Shown: positions 16,112 to 24,353 of the stretch, piece after piece
How positions within the stretch are numbered: position 1 is the stretch's first letter
How the letters are laid out: every line of letters begins with the position of its first letter
NCBI GenBank assembly: GCA_937125225.1
Contig: CAKZLE010000020.1
Location: 434,001 to 498,000 of the forward strand
Direction of reading: 5' to 3'
From: an uncultured Spirochaetia bacterium
Lineage (GTDB): Bacteria > Spirochaetota > Spirochaetia > CAKZLE01
DNA: 64,000 nucleotides
Notes under the pieces: generated by a model
The model's input: only the letters and a program-made list of their open reading frames with translations
Database searches by the model: none
Told to the model about the DNA's origin: nothing
Program-made: the position numbers and the translations under genes

Positions 16112-17167
16112 TCAGTACCCTCGTATCTCCCGAACAGTAGAGATCATCGCTTCGAAGTTCTCAGCGGGTACATAGTCAGAGACCTGGTTCCCGGTCCCTA
16201 CGGCAATCCCTCTTTTTCCTTGTAGGGGTTCTAGGGTTTGAATGATATAGTCTCTGATCTCAGATACTGATGATCTGCATACGACATCCATATCAAAACC
16301 ACCGAAATTCCCGATCCTATCCCCATATTCCTCAACCCAGGTAGAAAAAGGTGCTATGACATCCTCATTGGAGTGTTTTGCATCGATTCCTGCTATTTCG
16401 ATGATCTCCTCCATGACAGGGAAGATACAACCACAAGAGTGGAGGAGAAAGGGCTTCCTTGAACGATGAATAGTATCAATGATCTTCTTGTACTGTGGGA
16501 TGATATGTTCACTTATGACTGTAGGATTCAATAGAGGGGCGCTCTTGAATCCCAGATCATCACCGAATCTTCCTACTGCGAGGATGTCTCCATACTCTGA
16601 GAGGAACCGTTTCCAGATATTCAGGAGGGTATCTCCGAGCTTTACCCATAATGCATTGAAGAGTTCTAGATGGTCTACTTGAAGGTAGGCGAGTTCGGTG
16701 AAGGGTACGAAGTCCTGAATCGTCTCAAAGACCCCATTACCTACGCCTCCGATGATCTTCATCCCTTGGGGCAGGGTCTCTTTTATCGCTTCGAAATAGA
16801 TTGCGAATCTATCGAAATAGCGATCTTCCAGGGTATCCCAGGGATAGGTCTCAAAAGATCGCTGATCTGTGATGATACTAGGGGCTCTTCCTAACAGACC
16901 CTCACCTCCCTGGATGAGTTCAGTGAAACAACCTTCAAAGGAATAGGCATCATACCCATAGGCTATATGAAAATCTGCAATGATCGAGAAGAGGTCTCTT
17001 AGTGATTGGCGGTCCCTTGAATCATACAGGCTATCAAGATCCTTACCGGTAAGTTCACTGATGATCTTTCTATTGATGGAATGCTCATATAATGGAAAGG
17101 GAGAAGTCTCTCTATTCTGTGCAGCTGCTGCGATCCTCTGATAGTCGGGTGTGAATGAACTGTTCAT
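16112..17167 (-). CDS. Second uroporphyrinogen decarboxylase-family protein
   Basis: I place the start at the ATG at 17167, seven bases after AAGGAG; another ATG at 17173 is too close to that site. The 351-residue protein shares the superfamily pattern: a central VGRFGDDLGFKSAPLLNPTV segment, then LLHSCGCIFPVMEEIIEIAG with the zinc-type HSC motif, followed by IDAKHSNEDV. It is clearly divergent from the neighbour at 14894 and about 50 residues shorter, so it is not a recent copy. The two genes converge with no gap between stops. It is divergent from the AraC gene at 17274. Likely a cytoplasmic methyltransferase or decarboxylase of unknown substrate. Confidence 0.78.
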   Translation of the reverse strand: MNSSFTPDYQRIAAAAQNRETSPFPLYEHSINRKIISELTGKDLDSLYDSRDRQSLRDLFSIIADFHIAYGYDAYSFEGCFTELIQGGEGLLGRAPSIITDQRSFETYPWDTLEDRYFDRFAIYFEAIKETLPQGMKIIGGVGNGVFETIQDFVPFTELAYLQVDHLELFNALWVKLGDTLLNIWKRFLSEYGDILAVGRFGDDLGFKSAPLLNPTVISEHIIPQYKKIIDTIHRSRKPFLLHSCGCIFPVMEEIIEIAGIDAKHSNEDVIAPFSTWVEEYGDRIGNFGGFDMDVVCRSSVSEIRDYIIQTLEPLQGKRGIAVGTGNQVSDYVPAENFEAMISTVREIRGY

Positions 17168-17192
17168 GACCATACTCCTTATAGTAATGATT

Positions 17193-17252
17193 ATATTGCT
17201 TACTAAGATGAATAGTTATGTGAATATTGCTTAAAAATAAGAAAATATTGCT
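17193..17252. promoter_or_regulatory. Three ATATTGCT repeats in a divergent regulatory region
   Basis: The octamer ATATTGCT occurs in the same orientation at 17193-17200, 17224-17231 and 17245-17252 within the 106-base gap between the URO-D gene and the divergent AraC gene. The spacings are 31 and 21 bases (about three and two helical turns). Direct repeats at helical spacing are typical AraC-family binding sites. Confidence 0.45.
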
Positions 17253-17273
17253 ATTTTGGTGTATTATGAATCT

Positions 17274-18089
17274 ATGATAGCTAGAGAACCCTATGGGATG
17301 AGATATGAGGAAAGAGGTCTGACAAGGAGTGAACCTGTCAGATATCACAGATCGGAGTACCTGCAGGCGAGCTCCTTGAGGATGCATTATCACAGTAGTC
17401 TCGAGATAAATATCTGCCACGATGTATCAGGGGTAATCAATATCGAAGGTCGGACTATCCCCCTTGAGAGTTGTCGCTGCATCTGCCTTTTTCCCAATGT
17501 CCTTCATTCCTACCAGATCGAGGGGCATGGTGGTTCGATCGAGGTTCTTCATATTGCAATGGACAGACTCCTCTTCATCAACGGAGAAGAACTTCTAGGA
17601 AGGCTCTCTCATGCAAATACTTCGGTAATACTCGAAGACCAAGGGACCTCTGAGATCAGTAGACTCATGCAGGAGATAGCGACAGCTTCAGATCTGAAGA
17701 GAGGGAGTGCGATATTCAGTCTGGTTGGCCTGCTATCCCAAAAGAGTTCGAAGAACTATCAACGTGATGGCGATTCCTTCCTTCATAAGATCCTGACCTA
17801 TGCAGAGACACACTACCATGGGCATATCTCACTAGAAGGGGCTGCGAAAGAGTTGAATATGAGCAGATTCCACTTTGCAAGGAAGTTCAAGCAGAAGAGT
17901 GGTTCGACCTTCATGGAGTATATCCAGAATCTTAGACTGGAGAATAGTCTGTTACTCCTAGATGAAGGGTATAATGTCACTGAAGCTGCACATGCTTCAG
18001 GTTTTGAGGATATATCGTACTTCATCAAGCGATTCAGGCTTCAGTTTGGTATGACACCGGGGAAATATACTGCAAATAGTAGGCTTTAA
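17274..18089 (+). CDS. AraC-family regulator
   Basis: An N-terminal cupin-like region (RMHYHSSLEINICHDVSG, then PLESCRCICLFPNVLHSYQIEG) precedes the AraC DNA-binding pair at about 175-270: HISLEGAAKELNMSRFHFARKFKQK, and NVTEAAHASGFEDISYFIKRFR. The start is uncertain: I chose the ATG at 17274, but no good ribosome site precedes it, and a TTG at 17256 or an ATG at 17298 are possible. It is divergent from the second URO-D gene across three ATATTGCT repeats and mirrors the AraC/URO-D pair at 13909-16111. Confidence 0.85.
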   Translation: MIAREPYGMRYEERGLTRSEPVRYHRSEYLQASSLRMHYHSSLEINICHDVSGVINIEGRTIPLESCRCICLFPNVLHSYQIEGHGGSIEVLHIAMDRLLFINGEELLGRLSHANTSVILEDQGTSEISRLMQEIATASDLKRGSAIFSLVGLLSQKSSKNYQRDGDSFLHKILTYAETHYHGHISLEGAAKELNMSRFHFARKFKQKSGSTFMEYIQNLRLENSLLLLDEGYNVTEAAHASGFEDISYFIKRFRLQFGMTPGKYTANSRL

Positions 18090-18149
18090 AGTGTTTTAAA
18101 TAGCTTTTGTTAAGATTTGTTAATATAACTGTCGAGTTTGACAAATACA

Positions 18150-18158
18150 TGATATAAT
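18150..18158 (+). promoter_or_regulatory. Extended -10 promoter of the phosphate transport operon
   Basis: TGATATAAT is a perfect -10 hexamer with the upstream TG of an extended -10 element, 24 bases before the ATG at 18182. No convincing -35 is seen at the right distance. Confidence 0.45.
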
Positions 18159-18181
18159 CAGGATAGGAGTGATTAATAGGT

Positions 18182-18823
18182 ATGTTCTTTAATAAATCAG
18201 CACAACTAGAGGCACAGATAGATTCTATGCTCGATGACATCTCTCAGGCTGCTATCCTGTTCCATGCAGCAATAGGAGAGTATCTTGATGGTAACTGGGA
18301 TAATTTCAACGAACGACTGGAACGAGTCGGTAAACTGGAGTCCGATGTAGATGTGAAAAGAAGAGATATCAGGACTAAACTCTATACGAAGATGCTCATC
18401 CCTGAATCCCGTGGGGATGTCCTGAGTCTATTGGAGAATATCGATAATGTCATAGATCTCACAAAAGATGTCCTTCAGGAGATCAGAGTCGAAAGACCAG
18501 AGATCCCTGAAGATCTCAAATCTGATTATCTGAAGTTGGCAGAGGCCTCCAAAGAGGCAATGAACTATACAGTACTCGCTGCAAGGACCTTCTTTAGAGA
18601 GGTTCATCTGATCAATGACTACATTAACAAGACCTTCATCTATGAACATGAGGCAGACGTATTTGAAAGACAGATAAAGGAGAAGGTCTTCCTCCTTGAG
18701 GATATGGACCTTGCGCATAAGATGCAGCTACGGGACTTCTCGATCCATATAGCGAGTGTATCTGATGAATCTGAATCTGTGTGTGAGCGACTCTCGGTAG
18801 CTGCGATAAAAAGAACGATCTAG
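18182..18823 (+). CDS. DUF47 family PhoU-like protein
   Basis: The 213-residue, all-helical protein has the DUF47 pattern, distantly related to PhoU: FFNKSAQLEAQIDSMLDDIS at the start, DVKRRDIRTKLYTKMLIPESRGD in the middle, and LLENIDNVIDLTKDVLQE. The acidic/His-rich positions of such proteins bind metal ions. It is the first gene of a pair with the PiT transporter that starts 14 bases after its stop, the arrangement usual for PhoU-like regulators of low-affinity phosphate uptake. It probably acts in the cytoplasm to restrain the transporter. Confidence 0.9.
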   Translation: MFFNKSAQLEAQIDSMLDDISQAAILFHAAIGEYLDGNWDNFNERLERVGKLESDVDVKRRDIRTKLYTKMLIPESRGDVLSLLENIDNVIDLTKDVLQEIRVERPEIPEDLKSDYLKLAEASKEAMNYTVLAARTFFREVHLINDYINKTFIYEHEADVFERQIKEKVFLLEDMDLAHKMQLRDFSIHIASVSDESESVCERLSVAAIKRTI

Positions 18824-18837
18824 GATAGGGAGCAGAA

Positions 18838-19884
18838 ATGATTACAGTCTTGGTGTTCCTATCTAGCGGGCTCTTCTTAGGTTGGTCTCTTGGGGCGAAT
18901 GATGCAGCGAACATCTTCGGAACCGCTGTCGGTTCAAAGATGATCAAATTCAGGGATGCTGCGATCGTCGGTAGTATCTTCGTCATCTTGGGAGCCGTCA
19001 TCAGTGGGGCAGGGGCCTCCCATAGTCTAGGAAAGCTCGGTGCGATAACCCAACTCCCGGGAGCCTTCATCGTGGCCTTCTCCGCAGGTTTTACCGTCTA
19101 TTGGATGACAAGACTGAAACTACCGGTATCAACCTCGCAAGCTATCGTCGGGGCGATCATCGGCTGGAACTTCTTCTCAGGTAATCAAACAGACTTGCAG
19201 ACACTCTCAAAGATCGTGATGACCTGGGTATTGTGTCCTGTTCTGGCTGCAGGATTCTCTTTCTCCTTATATTTTTTGGTCAGGTCTATCCTACAGCGAT
19301 GTAAGCTCCATATGATCAGACAAGACTCCCTCACAAGATTCCTTTTGATCATCACTGGTGCCTTTGGAGCCTATAGCCTTGGTGCGAACAATATCGCTAA
19401 TGTCATGGGTGTATTCATCCCAGTGGCCCCTTTCTCTGATATAAACCTCTTTGGCTCAATCACCCTGAACAGCACCCAGGTTCTCTTCTTCATCGGAGGG
19501 CTCTCCATAGCCGTAGGGATCATCACGTACTCAAAGAGAGTGATGCTGACTGTAGGAAAGGGGATATTCAAACTCTCTCCGGTAACTGCCTTCATCGTAG
19601 TCCTTTCGAGTTCCCTAGTACTGTTTCTCTTTGCTTCTCAAGGACTGAAAGATTGGATGATCTCAGTAGGATTGCCATCATTCCCTTTGATCCCGGTTTC
19701 CAGTTCCCAAGCTGTCGTAGGTGCCGTATTAGGTATCGGTCTCGCTAAATCAGGTAGGAACATCAACCTGCGGATCATAGGAAAGATCAGCATGGGTTGG
19801 ATCTCTACTCCCATCGCTGCTGGGGTGATCTCCTTCATTCTTCTGTTTGTCATGCAGAATCTATTCTTGCAGCAAGTCTTCTAA
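18838..19884 (+). CDS. PiT-family inorganic phosphate transporter
   Basis: The 348-residue membrane protein has the paired family signatures in inverted halves: LGWSLGANDAANIFGTAVGS near residue 20 and YSLGANNIANVMGVF near residue 180. Each half also has the matching PVSTSQAIVGAIIG and PVSSSQAVVGAVLG motifs. About ten membrane helices are visible. It would take up phosphate (or metal-phosphate) with cations. Short PiT forms like this are usual in bacteria paired with DUF47 proteins, as here. Confidence 0.93.
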   Translation: MITVLVFLSSGLFLGWSLGANDAANIFGTAVGSKMIKFRDAAIVGSIFVILGAVISGAGASHSLGKLGAITQLPGAFIVAFSAGFTVYWMTRLKLPVSTSQAIVGAIIGWNFFSGNQTDLQTLSKIVMTWVLCPVLAAGFSFSLYFLVRSILQRCKLHMIRQDSLTRFLLIITGAFGAYSLGANNIANVMGVFIPVAPFSDINLFGSITLNSTQVLFFIGGLSIAVGIITYSKRVMLTVGKGIFKLSPVTAFIVVLSSSLVLFLFASQGLKDWMISVGLPSFPLIPVSSSQAVVGAVLGIGLAKSGRNINLRIIGKISMGWISTPIAAGVISFILLFVMQNLFLQQVF

Positions 19885-19960
19885 AGTTGAATTTATCTCT
19901 TAGCTAGTTTGTAAAAACTCTTCTCTTCATATAATCATGCAGTTGAATAATTGTTGTTTT

Positions 19961-19969
19961 TGGTATAAT
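19961..19969 (+). promoter_or_regulatory. Extended -10 promoter of the rhodanese genes
   Basis: TGGTATAAT is a perfect -10 with an extended TG, 43 bases before the ATG at 20013. The AT-rich repeat ATTCAAGAATATT follows directly. Confidence 0.45.
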
Positions 19970-20012
19970 ATTCAAGAATATTATAAAAAGTTTTTATTCA
20001 AGTGGTTCAAAG

Positions 20013-20399
20013 ATGACAAAGAAGCTCCTTATTATGCTATATATTGCCGGTATTGCAATATTAGCACTCAATGCAGTAGGTTCCAAAGAGGTCCCTGTAG
20101 ACTATGCTAAACCCGATCAACTCTTCAAATTGATTCAAACCCAGAGTGAACCCTATCTCATCATCGATATTAGATACCCAGTGAAGTATAACAAAGGTCA
20201 TATCCCTACAGCGGTGAACATTCCCTTGAGTGATCTTTGTGGGAATCCACCGGCTGTCGATGAAGATATGGTGATCATTGTCTGTAGTACCCATCCTGAG
20301 AACTCAAGAGAGGCGGTGAACCTGCTAAAAGATCTAGGTTATACCCGTGTGTTCAATTTCTGTGAGATCCTCAAGTGGTCTTATGAGCTTGAATACTGA
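20013..20399 (+). CDS. Exported rhodanese-like protein lacking the catalytic cysteine
   Basis: A hydrophobic signal segment (about 4-21) ends near NAVGSKE, like the Gly-x-x-Glu junctions on local binding proteins. The rest is one rhodanese domain: LIIDIRYPVKYNKGHIPTAVNIP is the CH2A-like part. In the active loop the sequence is IIVCSTHPENS, where the paralogue 77 bases downstream reads IIVYCRSGNRS. The position of the catalytic Cys92 is Ser, with a Cys one residue earlier. It is therefore probably not a standard sulfurtransferase and may bind a partner. The two genes are a clear tandem duplication. Confidence 0.8.
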   Translation: MTKKLLIMLYIAGIAILALNAVGSKEVPVDYAKPDQLFKLIQTQSEPYLIIDIRYPVKYNKGHIPTAVNIPLSDLCGNPPAVDEDMVIIVCSTHPENSREAVNLLKDLGYTRVFNFCEILKWSYELEY

Positions 20400-20475
20400 T
20401 CGATCTGTTAATAATCCAAATAAAAGTAGACGAAAATAGTCAAGTATAATTATATTTATCTCAGGAGTAAAAACT

Positions 20476-20862
20476 ATGAGAAAGATACTATATATCATGA
20501 TGAGTATCCTTTTGTTTGCTGGTGTAACTTTGAGTGCTGCCGGTAGCAAAGAGGATACTGTGGATTATACGAAACAGGACCAACTATTCGAACTCATACA
20601 GAATCAAAGTGAACCACACCTGTTATTGGATGTCAGAACAGTGTCTGAATATAATCAGGGGCATATCCCAACAGCTGTGAATCTCTCAGTAACCGATATT
20701 GATAGGATGCCTCCGGCAGTTGCAAAAGACTCACTGATCATTGTCTATTGCAGATCGGGTAATCGTTCAGCGACCGCTAAGAAGATCTTGGAGAGTCTAG
20801 GATATACACAGGTTGTAGATTTCGGCGGTATCAATCGATGGGATTTTGAACTCGAGACCTGA
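20476..20862 (+). CDS. Exported single-domain rhodanese
   Basis: Signal segment at about 4-22 (ending SAAGSKED), then a full rhodanese domain with LLLDVRTVSEYNQGHIPTAVNL and the active loop YCRSGNRS (Cys92), which would carry sulfur as a persulfide. The ribosome site is CAGGAG, six to seven bases before the ATG. About half of the residues match the upstream paralogue, including the whole GHIPTAVN stretch. Both would work outside the cytoplasmic membrane. Substrate is unknown; thiosulfate or protein persulfides are possible. Confidence 0.87.
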   Translation: MRKILYIMMSILLFAGVTLSAAGSKEDTVDYTKQDQLFELIQNQSEPHLLLDVRTVSEYNQGHIPTAVNLSVTDIDRMPPAVAKDSLIIVYCRSGNRSATAKKILESLGYTQVVDFGGINRWDFELET

Positions 20863-20872
20863 TCGAGTAAGG

Positions 20873-20890
20873 TCCCTACCAGAGTAGGGA
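20873..20890. terminator. Hairpin downstream of the rhodanese genes (weak terminator)
   Basis: TCCCTAC and GTAGGGA form a perfect 7-bp stem with a short loop, 11 bases after the rhodanese stop, between convergent genes. No T-tract follows on either strand, so termination is uncertain. Confidence 0.3.
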
Positions 20891-21011
20891 ACAAGGGAAA
20901 TAAGCGCTCTATACTTCTTGATCTCACTGCCCAAAGGTAATTTCTTCCATGAAATTGCATCTGGCCTATGGTGTGACTCTTATGTTCCCTTTATTCGCCT
21001 AGCATCACATC

Positions 21012-22295
21012 CTAAAAAGAAAATGCCTCAAAATGTATCTGTCTTGATTGAATACCCATTTCTGAGAAGGCCTCCATAAGGATTCCTCTGACACCAGGAG
21101 AGGAACACAGATAATAGTTGTAATCTAATGGGGTACTGATCTTCTGCTCAAAGTAATTTCGAGAGAAGAGGATATGGTCCTCTTCGAATATCTGGATGTT
21201 CAGGCTGAGGTTCTCGAACTCATTTGAGATTCTTTGGAGTATATCCTCTATCAGGAGCTCTTCTCTGGAGTTCACCGCAAGGAAACAGAGTATCTTTTGT
21301 TGTGACTGATGCTCTTTGAGATCCTGTAGAAGACTCAAGATCGGTACGATACCGATTCCAGAACCGATTAGACAGACCTTTCCCTTGGTATAATCGGGAA
21401 TGAAATTCCCAAATCCTCCATTGATCTTGGCAATACTTCCGAGTGGGATGTCCTTGATCCCCTGTGTATAATCCCCTAGATCCTTGATCGCTAAGGATAC
21501 GTGCCCAGCTGACGGTGATGAGAGGAAAGAGAAGGGGTGTTCCTCTTTGGTAGTATCTTTACCTACCCACCTAAGATAGCCGAACTGGCCAGACCGGTAG
21601 GTAATCCTGTTACCAGGTTGTATTTCTGTGAAAGTGAGAATAGTTGTTCCCTGGTATTGTTCTGATGAGGTAAGTACCAACTTGGGGAGGAATACTTTGC
21701 GAAACTTACTATAGAGGAAGAGTCCTATCACCAATATAGGATATATCAGGGGGACGAGTCTATTGAAGGTAAAACTGCCGTCGATGACCCCAGCCTCACG
21801 TATATGGAGAAAGGCGCCGATCGCAAGAAGGACAAAGAGGTAACCATGGAGGAGTTTTAGCTTATCATAGGAGGCTAGGTGTTCTTTATGAAGTCTCTTC
21901 AATAGGAAACTACGAAACCTGCGGACTCCCGGTGCTTCGATCCAAAGGATAGACAGGAGATAGAGGATCGTGAACAGGCCCAGAAGGATCCAGGTCAGAA
22001 GATCTATATATTTCCCGATGAGTATCTTGTATGCACCATGAGAATATATTGCGGTTATGATGAACGTTCCGCTGATCACATGAAATTTGACTATCTTGTC
22101 ATAGGGGATCCATCTCTGCAGCCAGGGGAGTTTCGTGGTGATCAGAATATGGTTGAGGATGAAGAAATAGCTGAAGATAGAGAATAGATAGTTTATCGTA
22201 TCGAGGACCCCGAAGAAGGGGAGGTCTAGAAGAAAGAGGATAAAGACCGTTGAGGGTAAGAGGATATAGAGGAGTACACACAGTAGTATCATCAT
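21012..22295 (-). CDS. Ferric-reductase-like membrane flavoprotein
   Basis: The N-terminal 220 residues hold about six membrane helices with paired His residues on helices (KFHVISGTFI, IYSHGAYKI, KLLHGYLF, GAFLHIREAG), as in haem-binding ferric reductase/NADPH oxidase domains. Residues about 225-330 form a ferredoxin-reductase-type FAD domain (SGQFGYLRW, EEHPFSFLSSP). Residues about 330-427 form the NAD(P)-binding domain (VCLIGSGIGIVPILSLL, then YLCSSPGVRGILMEAF). It would pass electrons from NAD(P)H across the membrane. It is last in a three-gene operon after a small exported protein and a b561-like protein and starts 3 bases after the previous stop. Confidence 0.82.
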   Translation of the reverse strand: MMILLCVLLYILLPSTVFILFLLDLPFFGVLDTINYLFSIFSYFFILNHILITTKLPWLQRWIPYDKIVKFHVISGTFIITAIYSHGAYKILIGKYIDLLTWILLGLFTILYLLSILWIEAPGVRRFRSFLLKRLHKEHLASYDKLKLLHGYLFVLLAIGAFLHIREAGVIDGSFTFNRLVPLIYPILVIGLFLYSKFRKVFLPKLVLTSSEQYQGTTILTFTEIQPGNRITYRSGQFGYLRWVGKDTTKEEHPFSFLSSPSAGHVSLAIKDLGDYTQGIKDIPLGSIAKINGGFGNFIPDYTKGKVCLIGSGIGIVPILSLLQDLKEHQSQQKILCFLAVNSREELLIEDILQRISNEFENLSLNIQIFEEDHILFSRNYFEQKISTPLDYNYYLCSSPGVRGILMEAFSEMGIQSRQIHFEAFSF

Positions 22296-22298
22296 TGG

Positions 22299-22775
22299 CT
22301 AGAGTTTCTCCCTGATAAGTTCGAATACCTTTGTAGCCCACTGTTTATGCATCGTCTTGACGGGGGTACTCTTCTTATACTGAGAGGCTGCCGAGATCTC
22401 GTCGACACCATACAGGGAATCGAGTTCATCGGTCGCCTCAACGAAGATCTCATTTCCTCTTGAATAAAGATTCACAAGGATCAGAGAATCTTTATTATCT
22501 GAGGAGGCGATGAAGGATTCGATACGGGGATCGATCCCTTCACTCAAACCTGAATTGAGCATGATGATAATCTGTTCGTTCCCTTTTAGCTTATTGAAGC
22601 CTGCAGCATATTTCACACTTAGGTCCTGTTTCTGTTGCTTGGCCTCTGATTTGATGAAGCTGCCAGCTTCCAGGTTTGTCTCGCTTCTGTCAAGATAGAG
22701 TATAGTGACCTTCTCCGCTGAGAATGCCATAGTGGTTAAGATAAGAAAGATAGCGATACATAAGATTCGTTTCAT
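22299..22775 (-). CDS. Small exported protein, possibly flavodoxin-like
   Basis: A signal peptide (MKRILCIAIFLILTTMAFSA) is followed by 138 residues with alternating hydrophobic strands: KVTILYLDRSETNLEAGSFI, EQIIIMLNSG and SLILVNLYSRG. That alternation resembles a flavodoxin or thioredoxin-fold alpha/beta domain, but I do not see a firm FMN loop. The ribosome site AAGGAGA lies six bases before the ATG. The gene sits in the operon between the b561-like and ferric-reductase-like genes, so a redox carrier outside the membrane is a reasonable guess. Confidence 0.6.
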   Translation of the reverse strand: MKRILCIAIFLILTTMAFSAEKVTILYLDRSETNLEAGSFIKSEAKQQKQDLSVKYAAGFNKLKGNEQIIIMLNSGLSEGIDPRIESFIASSDNKDSLILVNLYSRGNEIFVEATDELDSLYGVDEISAASQYKKSTPVKTMHKQWATKVFELIREKL

Positions 22776-22785
22776 AAGAGTCTCC

Positions 22786-23283
22786 TTAATTCTGTCGTTG
22801 TAAGAGAACCGATAATCCCATCAGTCCTGTCCCGATCCCCCCGAGCCATGGATGGGGATCTGACTCATTGGCAAGACCAGCAGAGACCATGAGGACTCCA
22901 CCTGCTATTCCCATGAGGATATGGATGTTGTCTATAGTGAATAACCCTTCAGAGGTCTCTAGTCTATCTCCAAAGTTGAGAAAGCCCACACCGATATTCA
23001 AGGCAGCTGCTGTAGCCGCTGCAGTACCGACTGCTCCATGAAGATCTTCATCAACATCGAATAGGTCTGGTGATAGGAGACCTGCTGTCAACCCCAATGC
23101 GACTGCACTATAACCGAGAATATCATGTGTCGTCGATAGAAGGTGATAACCATCAGGACCTTCAAGATATTCAGTGATCGATTCAAAGAATGGTAATCTC
23201 TCGATCTCCTCTGTAGAGGCGAGAAGCGAGACCGAACCTATAAGTGAAAAGATCAATATGATTGATAGAACCTTATATCTCAT
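22786..23283 (-). CDS. Small membrane protein with four helix histidines, b561-like
   Basis: The start is the ATG at 23283, preceded by GGAGG at six bases; the frame is open further upstream but without a ribosome site. After a signal-like helix (about 3-22) there are four more hydrophobic segments. Each carries one His at its edge: THDILGYSAV, LHGAVGTAA, IHILMGIAGG and PHPWLGGIG. Spaced His residues on successive helices are the pattern of di-haem cytochrome b561-like proteins. It is the first gene of the operon with the exported protein and the ferric-reductase-like protein. No sequence family was recognised with certainty. Confidence 0.55.
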   Translation of the reverse strand: MRYKVLSIILIFSLIGSVSLLASTEEIERLPFFESITEYLEGPDGYHLLSTTHDILGYSAVALGLTAGLLSPDLFDVDEDLHGAVGTAAATAAALNIGVGFLNFGDRLETSEGLFTIDNIHILMGIAGGVLMVSAGLANESDPHPWLGGIGTGLMGLSVLLQRQN

Positions 23284-23702
23284 AGTTTCCTCCGTAAAAA
23301 AATGGGTGATAGCTAAAGAAGATATCCCACTGGGTTTACCTAGAGTATACCACTTACCGCACCAAAGACTTAATATATTTGGTGATAAATGATGTAATCT
23401 TCCAAAATCGCACACATACCTTAAGGTCTTTATGAGACCGATGCTCTTTATCTCAGTACTACAAGTGTTTCTGGAGTATACTAGAGACAGAAGATTCATA
23501 GGGTTAATTATCTGCTATATCATGTAATACGATATGTATGCATATGTAATAGGTTGGCATGACTCATTATAACTGATATATTTTGATTATAAACAAGTTA
23601 TGACTGTGCAAATCTTAAGTATGCTGGTATACTTTCTTTCAAGAATGCTGATGTTCCTCAAGGAGAGCATCATCATTTCCTAAGAAAAGGAGATTCTGAA
23701 TC
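23284..23702. other. 419-base intergenic region between divergent genes
   Basis: This AT-rich gap separates the b561-like operon (minus) from the HAD gene (plus). On the plus strand an extended -10 element TGGTATACT lies at 23625-23633, about 70 bases before the HAD start. The direct ribosome site is AAAAGGAG before 23703. Several palindromic AT words (TATGCATA, ATATGTATGCATATG) occur near 23533-23548. I see no gene and no known riboswitch. Confidence 0.5.
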
Positions 23703-24353
23703 ATGTTTAGTGTAGCTCTATTTGATTTTGATGGGACTTTAGCACAGACTGATACGCTGCACCTGGCCTGCTGGAATAGGGTCCTCAATAGATATGAGAT
23801 CCGACTGACTGAGGACTTTTATATCACCTATTGTGTTGGTGTCCTCTCCCCTAAGGTAGCTGCCCTCATCAAGCAGAATTATCCCATGATAGAAGAATCT
23901 GTTGAAGAGATTGCTAATCTCAAAGACCAGTTCTTCTCTGATTTCATCCAGACCAATCGAGTCCCCATCTTACCGGGGGTTCGGGAGATCTTAGATCTAC
24001 TCAAGAGAAACAGGTTCAAGTTGGGAATAGTATCTGGACTCGAGGAGTCTTCGATCAGTAAGATACTCTATGACCAGCAGCTCGATTCATATTTTCAGAT
24101 CATCTCTTCTCGAGAGAACATCGAGAATGGGAAGCCCTCTCCTGAAGGTTACCTCTATGCTCTTGAGAGGTTTCAGGTTGAGGGAGCCTCTGCGATCGCA
24201 TTCGAAGATACGAAGAGTGGGGTAAGGGCTGCAAAAGCTGCAGGTATCGTCACCTTTGCGATCCTGCAGTCTCAAACGAGACAACATGATCTTTCCTCTG
24301 CTGACTTCATATGCAGGGATCTGTTTGAAGCGATCAAGGTGCTGAGCTCCTAG
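23703..24353 (+). CDS. HAD-family phosphatase, beta-phosphoglucomutase-like
   Basis: The 216-residue protein has the HAD motifs in order. Motif I is LFDFDGTLAQTD (Asp8 nucleophile, Asp10). Motif II is LGIVSGLEES. The motif III lysine is in ENGKPSPEGY, and motif IV is AFEDTKSGVRAAKAAG. The helical cap between about 15 and 90 places it with beta-phosphoglucomutase/phosphoglycolate-phosphatase-like enzymes (subfamily IA). It would remove phosphate from, or isomerise, a sugar phosphate. It stands alone on the plus strand and its 3' end overlaps the convergent QueG-like gene by 20 bases. Confidence 0.87.
   Translation: MFSVALFDFDGTLAQTDTLHLACWNRVLNRYEIRLTEDFYITYCVGVLSPKVAALIKQNYPMIEESVEEIANLKDQFFSDFIQTNRVPILPGVREILDLLKRNRFKLGIVSGLEESSISKILYDQQLDSYFQIISSRENIENGKPSPEGYLYALERFQVEGASAIAFEDTKSGVRAAKAAGIVTFAILQSQTRQHDLSSADFICRDLFEAIKVLSS

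Noticed and set aside
18878-18883. TTGACA at 18139-type spacing as a -35 for the DUF47 gene
   Set aside because: The TTGACA just before 18150 is only nine bases from the TATAAT, too close to act as its -35; the extended -10 explains the promoter better. No CDS-internal promoter is claimed.
20013-20399. First rhodanese as a pseudogene
   Set aside because: The reading frame is intact, the signal and domain lengths equal those of its paralogue, and only the active loop differs, so it looks like a functional but altered protein.
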